Below, piece after piece: positions 46,001 through 53,654 of a DNA stretch of 64,000 bases (within the stretch, counting starts at the first letter, position 1; each line of letters starts with the position of its first letter). Below the pieces are notes generated by a model that worked only from the letters and a program-made list of their open reading frames with translations, did no database searches and was not told the DNA's origin. Both the position numbers and the translations under genes were made by a program. The DNA lies in the NCBI RefSeq assembly GCF_900105675.1, contig NZ_LT629786.1, forward strand, positions 4,216,001 to 4,280,000, written 5' to 3'. Source of the stretch: Pseudomonas synxantha. GTDB taxonomy: Bacteria; Pseudomonadota; Gammaproteobacteria; Pseudomonadales; Pseudomonadaceae.

Positions 46001-47875
46001 CAGCCCATGACGAGCCAGGCCCAAACCCTGAAAGACACGTGGATGGCCGCCCAGCAGGCCACCTTGAGTTACGCCGCGTTATTGGCCGAGCTGAACCCGG
46101 ACGCCTATAGCACGCCGCTGGCCAGTGACAACGCGCAAAAGAAAGCCGCCGCCTGGGTCACCGCGGTACTGGCAGCCCCCGATCCAAAAAACCGCCAGCC
46201 CGTAGACGGCCAGAGCGTGATCGCTGCGGCGCTGATGTTCAATCCCGCCAGTGACGCTCCCGAAGGGCGTGGCGGTCAAACGGTAAACGGTGTGCTGCTG
46301 ATCGGTACGGCGGTCGAAGAGCCTGTCGTGCTGTATGCCCCGGACGCGCCGGATGGGCAGTTGCTCAGGGAGATCAAAAGCGAGGCCGAGTTGGCTAAGC
46401 TGGCGCAGACCCCGGCCTGGCAGGCTTACCTCAAAGCCAGCTTGCCTGCCGGTACGCGCTTGTTGAACCCACGATTCGCTCCCCACACCGAGAATTTCCT
46501 CGCCGGGCTGTATCGCCAGAATCACCAGTACCTGGCAAACCAGGCCGACGACCAGACGCTGAGCAATGAGGAACTGGAGAGCCAGTCCGCCTTCAACAAG
46601 GTGATGTACGGCGTCGAGATCGCCTTGACCGCACTCGGCGCGTTCCCAGGCATAGGGCACTACGCCGCGTCGACCGTGAAATGGCTGGCCCGAGTGGGCG
46701 GCCTGACGCTGCAGACCCTGCGCAAACTGGGGCGCAACATCCCCGGGCTGATTGTGCGCCATGGCTTTGCGGGCCGGGTCATGGTCGAGATGGCGAACGC
46801 CGGCGCGCCCCTTGCCGGTATCAGCCTGCGCCCACTGCCCTTGGTGCTCGGTTCGGGCGCGCGCGGTACAACATCGATGAGCCAGGCTATCCTGCCGGGC
46901 TATCAGCGTGAATTCCAACGCCAGAGCGCCAACCTGGCAGTGCCCGGCGGGATTCCCGCAAGCGCTTCCCTGGCCGAAGGCAATGCCATTTATCGGACCG
47001 CGGGCTCGCCCTCGACCTTGCTGGTGCGCGGCACCCACGCCTCGGGCGATGAGGTCGTTCTGCGTATCCAGGATTCGTTCAACCTCTACGATCCCAATGG
47101 TGTGGTCGCACGGGTGCTGACACCCTCAGGTGCCAGCACGCCCTTTCGCTTGCGCCGGGTCGCGGGCACGCAGCGCTGGGCGCTGGACACCCTGGAACGC
47201 CTGCCCGGTGGTGCCCCCAAGACCAGCCAGGAAGTGGACGAAGCGCTCAGGCAGTGGCAGGTGTACGTCGCCACCACACTGGCGCAAAATCCCGGACAGA
47301 CGCCCGCCCTCACACCGGCCGTATTTTTCGCCGAACGCGGTATCCCGTTCAGAACCTGGAGCCAACACGTTAAACAGAGCGGAGAAATAACGGCCCGGGG
47401 TATCGAACGCCTCACTTTCGAAGCCAAGCCCTTCAGTGATTCGACCTTTATGCGCTGGGCCGAGGCGCCCCATAAAACGCCCCAGAGCGCGCAGTTGTTC
47501 AGGCAGGAGAACAGCGTGAAGCTCTCGGTGTGGGAAATCTATGTCCAGCGAGATGGTGCGCTGACCATCAGGGGCATGGCCCGGCAATCAAAAATACTCA
47601 ATACGCGCATCACCGGAAAATACAACCGGCGTATCACTGACCAGCACCTGAAAGCCTGGTACGAAAAAACCCGCGACCCGGCCCACCGCAACAGAATCGC
47701 CCTCGAGAAGTTCGCCATCGAAAACGGCATCCATTTGCCGTCTTGGTACCGCTACGTTCGCCTGGACGGCAGCTTCAAAGGGGACGCCTTCCTGGTGCGC
47801 CGCCTCAAGCGCCTGAACATTGCGGTGACCGCGGTAGCCGAGCCGGTGCCCGGTCCGTCTACAGCACCCGTCTGA
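43067..47875 (+). CDS. Giant toxin-like protein E (dermonecrotic toxin/DUF6543-type) with internal duplication
   Basis: The 1602-residue protein starts MPALPSPTHEELLRQL; the ATG at 43067 is preferred over an in-frame start at 42992, which would lie across the inverted repeat. Two tandem copies of a ~250-residue unit are visible. The first has ALYLNEYTYDS, a DFW segment, LNGAFILS near 243 and VLYTPQYGGETF near 261. The second has DLYVNRYRSDS, TAYWHTP, LAGCFVLT and VLFSPGQGLEEF near 655. A third VVLYAPDAPDG lies near 1084, and a hydrophobic stretch at 1178-1212. The C-terminus is basic, with repeated W-x-x-Y-V and R-x-D-G-x-x-x-G-x-A-x-x-R elements unlike the other giants. A PBP1-type gene follows 64 bases later. 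Confidence 0.75.
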   Translation: MPALPSPTHEELLRQLSLCTSSLQSLLDCQPLFATQLSAALRQELGELLPDQLLNPDALYLNEYTYDSPSQVPRITRSRNLTQVVQAAVVTGAAPTLLAKATQAAPDGPAMGFYRDALSAGTNGEFAALEVAALDALVDDLRQNSLLAYQRRLRDFWSGPHPLTGALSVQDAVSQQLRDLMRIEADLKLLNARQAKHPDLTLLAEGRQLIENLLLHETSGAATPPRAVSLTLYDPQTPTWSVPLNGAFILSEQLHSTLPAVLYTPQYGGETFKDFFTLQNTLSRRLVSGTDKHLLLANVPSSERERASEVLKSGQNLRFTTITGPVFSHCLHAQREQQQADITHAFGTPNTTFEALTDTLHTHLALPLAGNKALLERLPAALDPMAFTATAHTAPDSEQQKHLIHLWDSLNDQIGYLLDKDRHPTLDSVLSTLLEETFPQLPTGARTDDLYVNRYRSDSAGTRHLESSQPLREALLRRLPTDTVQDQPTDVAIAQAVFASPSAVAETEQVAWNGTLQGLVGTLRTRLPTQVTAYWHTPPVAGLSCPQIKLNDLYRQCLDVQARLRFIDNTLSPAAKLLIERVLGHPSQARREARFSHGRRPGVYQLTIDTGSAQGQRLAGCFVLTPSDASLSTLPHWPNGHKNLSTQGSGGSTVHGPVVLFSPGQGLEEFPTLQMLHEGLSARLDAAEEAGRLLACTLPIGQAQQLDGLWGLHLSKVFRPIEGDFIADTVQSLLDKQLDDIQPLLGQAGHWSETDFKPTCGPGDVEHNGRAGLAELLDTSAAFMARNQLLLDEHQPNWEKRLSPTDKARLHNRAQTALEKQQALAHQWKVVPALSEYARQQVMDKINALPALKALAATVKAGCPGPEADPDLTLVTRTERVRISAGSGFGSSHESVGDVERMSLTQLLLRNTKPWEKSLTWSADDKLDATLTNAAGQWLRDGRSKPITLAKDVLEQWLKELDIGPRYIENVLQQNLYPQPMTSQAQTLKDTWMAAQQATLSYAALLAELNPDAYSTPLASDNAQKKAAAWVTAVLAAPDPKNRQPVDGQSVIAAALMFNPASDAPEGRGGQTVNGVLLIGTAVEEPVVLYAPDAPDGQLLREIKSEAELAKLAQTPAWQAYLKASLPAGTRLLNPRFAPHTENFLAGLYRQNHQYLANQADDQTLSNEELESQSAFNKVMYGVEIALTALGAFPGIGHYAASTVKWLARVGGLTLQTLRKLGRNIPGLIVRHGFAGRVMVEMANAGAPLAGISLRPLPLVLGSGARGTTSMSQAILPGYQREFQRQSANLAVPGGIPASASLAEGNAIYRTAGSPSTLLVRGTHASGDEVVLRIQDSFNLYDPNGVVARVLTPSGASTPFRLRRVAGTQRWALDTLERLPGGAPKTSQEVDEALRQWQVYVATTLAQNPGQTPALTPAVFFAERGIPFRTWSQHVKQSGEITARGIERLTFEAKPFSDSTFMRWAEAPHKTPQSAQLFRQENSVKLSVWEIYVQRDGALTIRGMARQSKILNTRITGKYNRRITDQHLKAWYEKTRDPAHRNRIALEKFAIENGIHLPSWYRYVRLDGSFKGDAFLVRRLKRLNIAVTAVAEPVPGPSTAPV

Positions 47876-47939
47876 AGCGTCAATCTACGTCTACGCTTTA
47901 GACAAGTCCGATCAATCTGCACGCATGGATCAATCGACT

Positions 47940-50900
47940 ATGGGCGCTCTGTGGCAAACCGATCCGAGCAAGACTGCAATCAACAACGACAGCCCGTCCC
48001 CCGCGCCTTTGTCGAAAAAGAAACCGCCGCCTCGCCTTTGGCGACGGCTGGGTTGGCTGATCCTGTTGATGGCTGTGCTTGCCGGTGCTTATGCCGCGTT
48101 GCGGGAAATGCGCAGCGCCCACTGGCAAGCCCGCTTGTTCAGTCAATGGGCAAGCGAGCTGACCTACAGCGTCGGTCCTGGCGCCAGCGACGCCATGGTG
48201 TATCCCGGCGCCGGGCCCTTTGACCAGCGCCTGGGCTACAGCGCCCTGGGCGAGTTCCTGCCGCGCCTGCTCAAGCGCAACTATGTGATCGTATCCCAGG
48301 CACGCTTCTCCGAGGCGCTGATGAATTACAGTCGCCATGGGTTATTTATTCCCTACGCCGAGAAACTCCAGGCCGGGTTGTCGATCACCGATTGCCGCGC
48401 CACGCCGCTATATCAGTTCAGCTATCCGCCGCAGCTGTATGCACGCTTCACTGACGTGCCACCGCTGCTGGTGCACAGCTTGTTATTCATCGAAAACCGC
48501 GAACTGCTGGACCCCGACCCGGCCCAGGCCAACCCGGCCGTGGACTGGCCACGATTTGCCAAGGCGGCCTGGTCGCAAGTCGCCCGCCAGTTGCACTTGC
48601 CCGGGCAAACGGCCGGCGGCAGCACCTTGGCGACCCAACTGGAAAAGTACCGCCACTCACCCGACGGCCTGACCCTGTCAGGCAGTGAAAAAATCCGCCA
48701 GATGCTGTCCGCCAGCGTGCGCGCCTACCAGCATGGCCCCGACACCCTGGCCGCCCGGCAAAACGTGGTGCGCGACTACCTCAACAGCGTGCCGCTGTCG
48801 GCAGTGCCCGGTCATGGCGAGGTGCACGGCATGGCCGAAGGGCTGCGGGTGTGGTACGGCGCCGATTTTGCCCAGGTCAACCGGGCGCTGGCGGACACTG
48901 GCCGAGCCCCGACCAGCCTCGCCGCACGTGGCCTGGCCTTGCGCCAGGTACTTTCGTTGATGATTGCCCAGCGCCGTCCTTCCCATTACCTGATCAAGGG
49001 CCGCGACGAGTTGACCGAACTGACCGACAGCCACCTGCGCTTGTTGGCCCATCATCAGATCATTGATGCCGACCTGACCAAGGCGGCGCTGGCTGCCCAG
49101 GTCAGTTTCCGTGATTGGCAACAGCAACCGACGTTGCAACGGGTCGACAGCAATAAAGGCATCAGCGTGGCGCGCAGCCAATTGGCCGGCCTGCTCAACC
49201 GCCCGCTGTACGACCTTGATCGCCTCGACCTGGCCGCCACCAGTACCTTGCAAGGCTCCTTGCAGAACCAACTCACCGACTACCTCAAGCAGCTCGCCGA
49301 ACCAGCGTATGCCGCCAAGCTCGGCCTGCTCGGTGAACGCTTGCTCAGCCCCGCCAGCACCGCACAGGTGCGCTACAGTTTTACCCTGTTCGAGCGCACC
49401 GCCGACGGTGCGCGGGTGCGGGTGCAAACCGACAATACCGACCAACCGTTCGACATCAACGAAGGCAGCAAGCTCGAACTGGGCTCCACCGCCAAGCTGC
49501 GGGTGCTCACCACCTACCTGCAGATCATCGCCGAGCTGCACGAGAAGTACGCCGTACTGGCCCCGGCCGCCCTGAAGAAACTCGACATCGCCGAGCAGGA
49601 TCGTATCAGCCGGTGGGCCGTCGACTACCTGATCCAGGCTACGGATAAATCCCTGGCAAACATGCTCGATGCTGCCCTCGACCGCACCTACTCGGCCAGC
49701 CCCTACGAAGGTTTTTTCACCGGTGGCGGCCTGCATCACTTCCATAATTTTCGCAATGAAGACAACCACCGCAACCCGACCTTGCGTGACGCCCTGCGCG
49801 AGTCGATCAACCTGCCCTTCATTCGCCTGATGCGTGACCTGGTGCGCTTCACCACCTACTCTGGCGCCAACAACAGCGCGGCACTGCTCAAGGACGACAG
49901 CGACCCGCGTCGCCAGGAATACCTCGCCGGTTTCGCCGACCGTGAAGGTACGACCTACCTGCGCAAGTTCTGGAAGAAGTACCAGAAGAAAGACACCCAG
50001 GCACGTCTCGATACTTTTCTCGACGGCCTGCGCCCCACGCCCATGCGCCTGGCCGCCGTACACCGCTACCTGTTGCCCGACGCCAGCCAGGACAGTTTCA
50101 ACCGGTTCGTGCGTGCGCACCTGACCGGCGCCAAGGCGAATGAAAAACTCAGCGACGAACGCCTGCAAAAACTCTATCGGGATTACGGCCCCGGGGCCTA
50201 TGACCTGCCGGACCAAGGTTATATCGCCAAGGTCCACCCGTTGGACCTGTGGCTGGTAGGCCACTTGCTCAAGCATCCCGAAGCGACGTTCAGCGAGGTG
50301 GTCAAGGCCAGCCAGTTCGAACGCCAGGAGGTCTACAGCTGGTTGTTCAAGAGCCGCCATCAGAGCGCCCGTGACAGCCGGATCCGCACCATGCTCGAGG
50401 TCGAAGCCTTCCTGGAGATCCACCAGCGCTGGCAGGCCGTCGGTTACCCCTTCGACCACCTGGTGCCGTCCCTGGCCAGCGCCATTGGCAGCTCCGGCGA
50501 CCGCCCGGCGGCCCTGGCCGAGTTGATGGGGATCATCCTCAACGACGGCGTGCGCCTGCCGGTACTGCGCATCGACAGCCTGCACTTCGGCGCCGGCACG
50601 CCCTATGATACCCGCCTGGTCAACGATCCCAACCGCAGCAAGCGCGTGATGCCGGTGGAAGTGGCCCGGGCCCTGCGCGGCGCACTGTCCCAGGTGGTGG
50701 ACGCCGGCACAGCCAAGCGCGTGGCCGGCAGTTTCAAGCTGGCCGACGGCACGCCCCTGGCCATGGGTGGCAAGACCGGCACCGGCGACAACCGCATCGA
50801 AGCCATCGGCGCCGGTGGGCGGATACTCAGCTCCAAGGCGATCAACCGCACCGCCACCTTTGTGTTTTTTATCGGTGACCGCCACTTCGGCACCCTCACC

Positions 50901-51035
50901 GCGTTCGTTCCCGGCAGCTCGGCCCAAGGCTTCACCTTTACCTCGGCCTTGCCGGTGCAAGTGCTCAAGGGCATGGCACCGATGCTGGTGCCGTATCTGG
51001 AAGCGACGGGAGAGGCGCTGTGCCACCGGTCATGA
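47940..51035 (+). CDS. PBP1-type transglycosylase/transpeptidase-like protein
   Basis: The product (1031 residues from the ATG at 47940; an alternative ATG at 47925 adds five) has a basic N-terminus and one membrane helix (LGWLILLMAVLAGAYAAL). The glycosyltransferase 51 domain has catalytic glutamate E185 in LLFIENREL and GGSTLATQLEKYRHS. The penicillin-binding half has S-x-x-K as STAK (S516) and GGKTGTGDN (K945). It is larger than PBP1a/b/c and has long insertions, so it belongs to an unusual branch. Its role in peptidoglycan synthesis is inferred from the motifs. It follows giant gene E closely, but a functional link is not shown. Confidence 0.82.
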   Translation: MGALWQTDPSKTAINNDSPSPAPLSKKKPPPRLWRRLGWLILLMAVLAGAYAALREMRSAHWQARLFSQWASELTYSVGPGASDAMVYPGAGPFDQRLGYSALGEFLPRLLKRNYVIVSQARFSEALMNYSRHGLFIPYAEKLQAGLSITDCRATPLYQFSYPPQLYARFTDVPPLLVHSLLFIENRELLDPDPAQANPAVDWPRFAKAAWSQVARQLHLPGQTAGGSTLATQLEKYRHSPDGLTLSGSEKIRQMLSASVRAYQHGPDTLAARQNVVRDYLNSVPLSAVPGHGEVHGMAEGLRVWYGADFAQVNRALADTGRAPTSLAARGLALRQVLSLMIAQRRPSHYLIKGRDELTELTDSHLRLLAHHQIIDADLTKAALAAQVSFRDWQQQPTLQRVDSNKGISVARSQLAGLLNRPLYDLDRLDLAATSTLQGSLQNQLTDYLKQLAEPAYAAKLGLLGERLLSPASTAQVRYSFTLFERTADGARVRVQTDNTDQPFDINEGSKLELGSTAKLRVLTTYLQIIAELHEKYAVLAPAALKKLDIAEQDRISRWAVDYLIQATDKSLANMLDAALDRTYSASPYEGFFTGGGLHHFHNFRNEDNHRNPTLRDALRESINLPFIRLMRDLVRFTTYSGANNSAALLKDDSDPRRQEYLAGFADREGTTYLRKFWKKYQKKDTQARLDTFLDGLRPTPMRLAAVHRYLLPDASQDSFNRFVRAHLTGAKANEKLSDERLQKLYRDYGPGAYDLPDQGYIAKVHPLDLWLVGHLLKHPEATFSEVVKASQFERQEVYSWLFKSRHQSARDSRIRTMLEVEAFLEIHQRWQAVGYPFDHLVPSLASAIGSSGDRPAALAELMGIILNDGVRLPVLRIDSLHFGAGTPYDTRLVNDPNRSKRVMPVEVARALRGALSQVVDAGTAKRVAGSFKLADGTPLAMGGKTGTGDNRIEAIGAGGRILSSKAINRTATFVFFIGDRHFGTLTAFVPGSSAQGFTFTSALPVQVLKGMAPMLVPYLEATGEALCHRS

Positions 51036-51163
51036 AGCGGGCTGCAGCGCATCGAAGATAATGTGCGTGCTCGTCTGCCGGACCGCGCCAGCGGATGTTC
51101 CTTTCACCCCCCTCTTACACCTGCCGCTGCCCGACCATCAGTCGCCCGAGCTTGCCAAATAAA

Positions 51164-51189
51164 AAGATATATCTTAAGTTCTATCTTAA
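51164..51189. promoter_or_regulatory. Probable operator of the PadR-type regulator
   Basis: AAGATATATCTT (51164-51175) is palindromic, and TATCTTAA is directly repeated at 51170-51177 and 51182-51189, 12 bases apart. The site lies 21-46 bases before the nfeR-like ATG. Its AT-richness and repeat spacing fit an autoregulatory PadR-family site. Confidence 0.55.
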
Positions 51190-51209
51190 TCGAGACGGAG
51201 AACTTAAAA

Positions 51210-51731
51210 ATGAGAGAGCACCACCCTCACCATGGCCGTGACGGCTTCGATAAACGCCCGGGCCGCGGCCCTCGGGTGTTCGCGCCGGGCGACTTGAAAC
51301 TGCTGTTGCCGGCGCTGATCGCCGAACAGCCCTGCCATGGCTACGACTTGATCCGCCAGATCGAAAACCTGTTCGACGGCGCCTACACCCCGAGCCCGGG
51401 CGTGATCTACCCCACCCTGACCTTTCTTGAAGAGAGCGAATTGATCAGCGGTGACGCCGAAGGCGGAAAAAAACGCTACACAATCACCGACGCCGGTCGT
51501 CTCTTCTTAAGCGAACAGGCGGTTGCCCTCCAAGGCATTCGCATGCGCATGGAAGTCAGCAAGCGCTCACTGCGCGGCCACGACCGCCCGCCGGAAATCC
51601 ACGAGGCGGTGCACAACCTGCGTCATGCCTTGCATTCGCACCATGGGCGTTGGAGCCCGGAAGAAATCGTTCGTGTCGCGGCGCTGCTCAACGGCACCGC
51701 CCAAGCCATCGTCGACGGGAAAGACCAATGA
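51210..51731 (+). CDS. PadR-family transcriptional regulator, NfeR (YqjI)-like
   Basis: The 173-residue protein starts MREHHPHHGRDGFDKRPGRG behind GGAG, with a histidine-rich N-terminus as in E. coli YqjI/NfeR. The PadR winged helix shows GDLKLLLPALIAEQPCHGYD, QIENLFDGAYTPSPGVIYPT and ELISGDAEGGKKRYTITDAG. NfeR is a metal-responsive repressor of the adjacent ferric reductase gene. Here the next gene encodes just such an oxidoreductase and overlaps the stop (ATGA). The longer frame back to 51063 is rejected because it would run across the operator. Confidence 0.85.
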   Translation: MREHHPHHGRDGFDKRPGRGPRVFAPGDLKLLLPALIAEQPCHGYDLIRQIENLFDGAYTPSPGVIYPTLTFLEESELISGDAEGGKKRYTITDAGRLFLSEQAVALQGIRMRMEVSKRSLRGHDRPPEIHEAVHNLRHALHSHHGRWSPEEIVRVAALLNGTAQAIVDGKDQ

Positions 51732-52495
51732 ATACTCAAGCCATCCATCGCGTTACCCACGAAATCAAACGCCGCCGCCTGCAAGTCCTACGGGTGGTCG
51801 ACCTCACGCCGCACATGCGCCGCATCACCTTGGGCGGTCCTGAGCTGGCGGGCTTCATCAGCCTGGGCAGTGACGATCACATCAAGCTGCTGTTCCCGCA
51901 GAACGCCGCCGAACAAGCCGCACTGGAAAGCCCCACATTCACCATCAAGGGCGACGGCCCGCAACCGGCCATGCGCGATTACACGCCACGGCGCTACGAC
52001 TTGAGCATCGGTGAACTGGATATCGACTTCGTGCTGCACGGCGACGGCCCCGCCTCCACCTGGGCCGAGCAGGTGCAGGTCGGCCAGTACCTGTATATCG
52101 GCGGGCCACGGGGCTCGATGATCGTGCCGGATATCTTCGACAGCTACCTGTTGATTGGCGATGAAACCGCAATCCCGGCCATCGCGCGGCGCCTGGAAGA
52201 ACTGCCGGCGGGTCGAAAGGTGCTGGCGGTGATAGAAATCGCCGATGCAGCGGAACAGCAAGTGCTGAAGAGTGCTGCGGATGTTGAGACTATTTGGGTG
52301 GTGCGCGGCCAGGAAGATCTGCTCGATGTAGTACGCAATCTGACGCTGCCTGGCGGCACGCTGTACAGTTTTGTCGCGACCGAAACCAAGTTGTCACGCC
52401 AGGTGCGGCGGGTGTTGCTGGATACGCACAAGGTCAACGAGGAGTTCTTGAAGGCTGTGGGCTACTGGCGGGCCGAAGGCAGCGAAGACGCATAA
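51728..52495 (+). CDS. Siderophore-interacting FAD-binding oxidoreductase, NfeF (YqjH)-like
   Basis: The 255-residue protein has the SIP flavin domain: LQVLRVVDLTPHMRRITLGG, SDDHIKLLFP and RDYTPRRYDL (the FAD-binding R-x-Y-S/T-like motif). GDGPASTWAEQVQVGQ and GGPRGSMIVPDIF follow, then a C-terminal NAD(P)H-binding part (LLIGDETAIPAIARRLEEL). Such enzymes reduce ferric chelates to release iron in the cytoplasm. Translation is coupled to the nfeR-like regulator by a 4-base overlap, and the order matches the E. coli yqjI-yqjH pair apart from orientation. Confidence 0.88.
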   Translation: MNTQAIHRVTHEIKRRRLQVLRVVDLTPHMRRITLGGPELAGFISLGSDDHIKLLFPQNAAEQAALESPTFTIKGDGPQPAMRDYTPRRYDLSIGELDIDFVLHGDGPASTWAEQVQVGQYLYIGGPRGSMIVPDIFDSYLLIGDETAIPAIARRLEELPAGRKVLAVIEIADAAEQQVLKSAADVETIWVVRGQEDLLDVVRNLTLPGGTLYSFVATETKLSRQVRRVLLDTHKVNEEFLKAVGYWRAEGSEDA

Positions 52496-52510
52496 GGCTG
52501 ACACGGTCGA

Positions 52511-52603
52511 AATGTGAGAGGGGGCTTGCCCTACTGTCAGTCAGTTAAGGCTTTTTGTAGGAGGGCGATGTACGCTTAAGTGACTGAAGCCCCCTCCCAC
52601 ATT
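52511..52603. repeat. REPIN (inverted pair of REP sequences)
   Basis: AATGTGAGAGGGGGCTT (52511-52527) is mirrored by AAGCCCCCTCCCACATT (52587-52603) with one mismatch. A second inner inverted repeat, CAGTCAGTTAAG against CTTAAGTGACTG, has one mismatch. The whole 93-bp element lies between converging genes and could also end their transcripts. Confidence 0.75.
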
Positions 52604-52616
52604 GGATCAAGCTGAA

Positions 52617-53246
52617 TCAGTTGGAGTGCGCCCGGCCCAGGCGTTTATCCAGCCCCACCACTACCAGCGCCACCAGCACAAACCCCGCCAATAGCCCTCC
52701 GGCATTCACAAACACCTGTGGGTAACCCAGGGTCAGCACATCAATGAACGGGTACTGATACTGCCCGAGCAAATCCCCGCGCAACAGCACATAACCGAAG
52801 TACACCAATGGGTAGATCACCCAGGCACCAATGTGCCTGAAACGCAGCTGCCCCTTGGGCACGCACCGCCACCAATAGATCACAAACAGCAGCGGCATCA
52901 CGTCATGCAGCAATTCATCCGCGATGAATTGAAAGCCTTCGGGGCTCCACAAATGCCGCAGCAGCAGGTTATACGCCAGGTTCACCACAACGATGCTCAC
53001 GGCGATTGCGCTGCTGACCACTGGCGCCAGGAAAAACCGTTTCATCGCTGAGTCGCGCTGGCCCCCTGCATAACTGAGCACCACCACCGCCAGGGTGTTG
53101 GTCAGCACCGTGAAGAAACTGAAAAAGCTGATCAGCCCACCCATCAGGCTGGCGTCGATGGCCCAGCGTGAATAGAAGATCAGGTATTGCTGGATCGCCA
53201 GCCCCACCCAACCGGCCAGCGCCGCTACCGCCACAAAGCGCTTCAT
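52617..53246 (-). CDS. Pr6Pr-family integral membrane protein
   Basis: The 209-residue protein has six predicted membrane helices. It carries the segments LISFFSFFTVLTNTLAVVVL, LLRHLWSPEGFQFIADELLH and HDVMPLLFVIYWW, seen in Pr6Pr (FAR-17a/AIG1-like) proteins. Function is unknown. It starts 4 bases after the stop of the VF530 gene on the same strand, so both are likely co-transcribed. Confidence 0.8.
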   Translation of the reverse strand: MKRFVAVAALAGWVGLAIQQYLIFYSRWAIDASLMGGLISFFSFFTVLTNTLAVVVLSYAGGQRDSAMKRFFLAPVVSSAIAVSIVVVNLAYNLLLRHLWSPEGFQFIADELLHDVMPLLFVIYWWRCVPKGQLRFRHIGAWVIYPLVYFGYVLLRGDLLGQYQYPFIDVLTLGYPQVFVNAGGLLAGFVLVALVVVGLDKRLGRAHSN

Positions 53247-53250
53247 GGCC

Positions 53251-53484
53251 TCAATCCAGCGGGCGTTTGGTGCGCATCAGTTTGACGTACAGGCTTTCGA
53301 CTTTCTCCCGTGCCCAAGGGGTCTTGCGCAGGAAGGTCAGGCTCGACTTGATGCTCGGGTCGCTCTTGAAGCAGCGGATATCAATACGCTCGGCCAGGCC
53401 GCTCCACTCGTAATGTTCAACCAGGGTGGTGAGCACGTGTTGCAGGGTCACACCGTGGAGCGGGTCGTTGCTTGTCGCGGTCAT
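53251..53484 (-). CDS. VF530-family small protein
   Basis: The 77-residue product starts [20 protein letters not shown] and contains [19 protein letters not shown] and [20 protein letters not shown], which closely fit the VF530 family, small helical proteins proposed to bind DNA. A longer open frame to 53559 lacks a good start. The Zur-like box 53608-53620 lies 124 bases upstream on the divergent side, so shared regulation with the TonB receptor is possible but unproven. Confidence 0.85.
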   Translation of the reverse strand: MTATSNDPLHGVTLQHVLTTLVEHYEWSGLAERIDIRCFKSDPSIKSSLTFLRKTPWAREKVESLYVKLMRTKRPLD

Positions 53485-53607
53485 GCCGGGCCTTTTGCAA
53501 ATAGAGGAAACACAGCCGCGCACCTTAGCCGACGAGGCGTGCAGGTGGAAGCATCGCATTGAATATAGCCCGCCAGGAAAAGTTCCCTTTCCGACGCAAA
53601 AAGAGAT

Positions 53608-53620
53608 GTTATATTGTAAC
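53608..53620. promoter_or_regulatory. Zur-like box upstream of TonB receptor gene
   Basis: GTTATATTGTAAC contains the same GTTA-N5-TAAC core as the site upstream of rpmE2 and is flanked by GAT/CATATC, which extends the dyad. It ends 34 bases before the receptor ATG. Confidence 0.7.
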
Positions 53621-53654
53621 CATATCTATCAGTCGTTTTACCTAGGAATAACCG

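Noticed and set aside
29010..47875. Search for immunity genes or secretion (T6SS/Tc/T3SS) components around the giant genes
   Set aside because: Neighbours are identifiable housekeeping or regulatory genes; no VgrG, PAAR, chaperone-like or small downstream acidic gene was found.
48678..51026. 782-codon open frame antisense to the PBP1-type gene
   Set aside because: It lies wholly inside a gene with clear transglycosylase and transpeptidase motifs; its composition (His/Gln/Gly-rich) is typical of a shadow frame.
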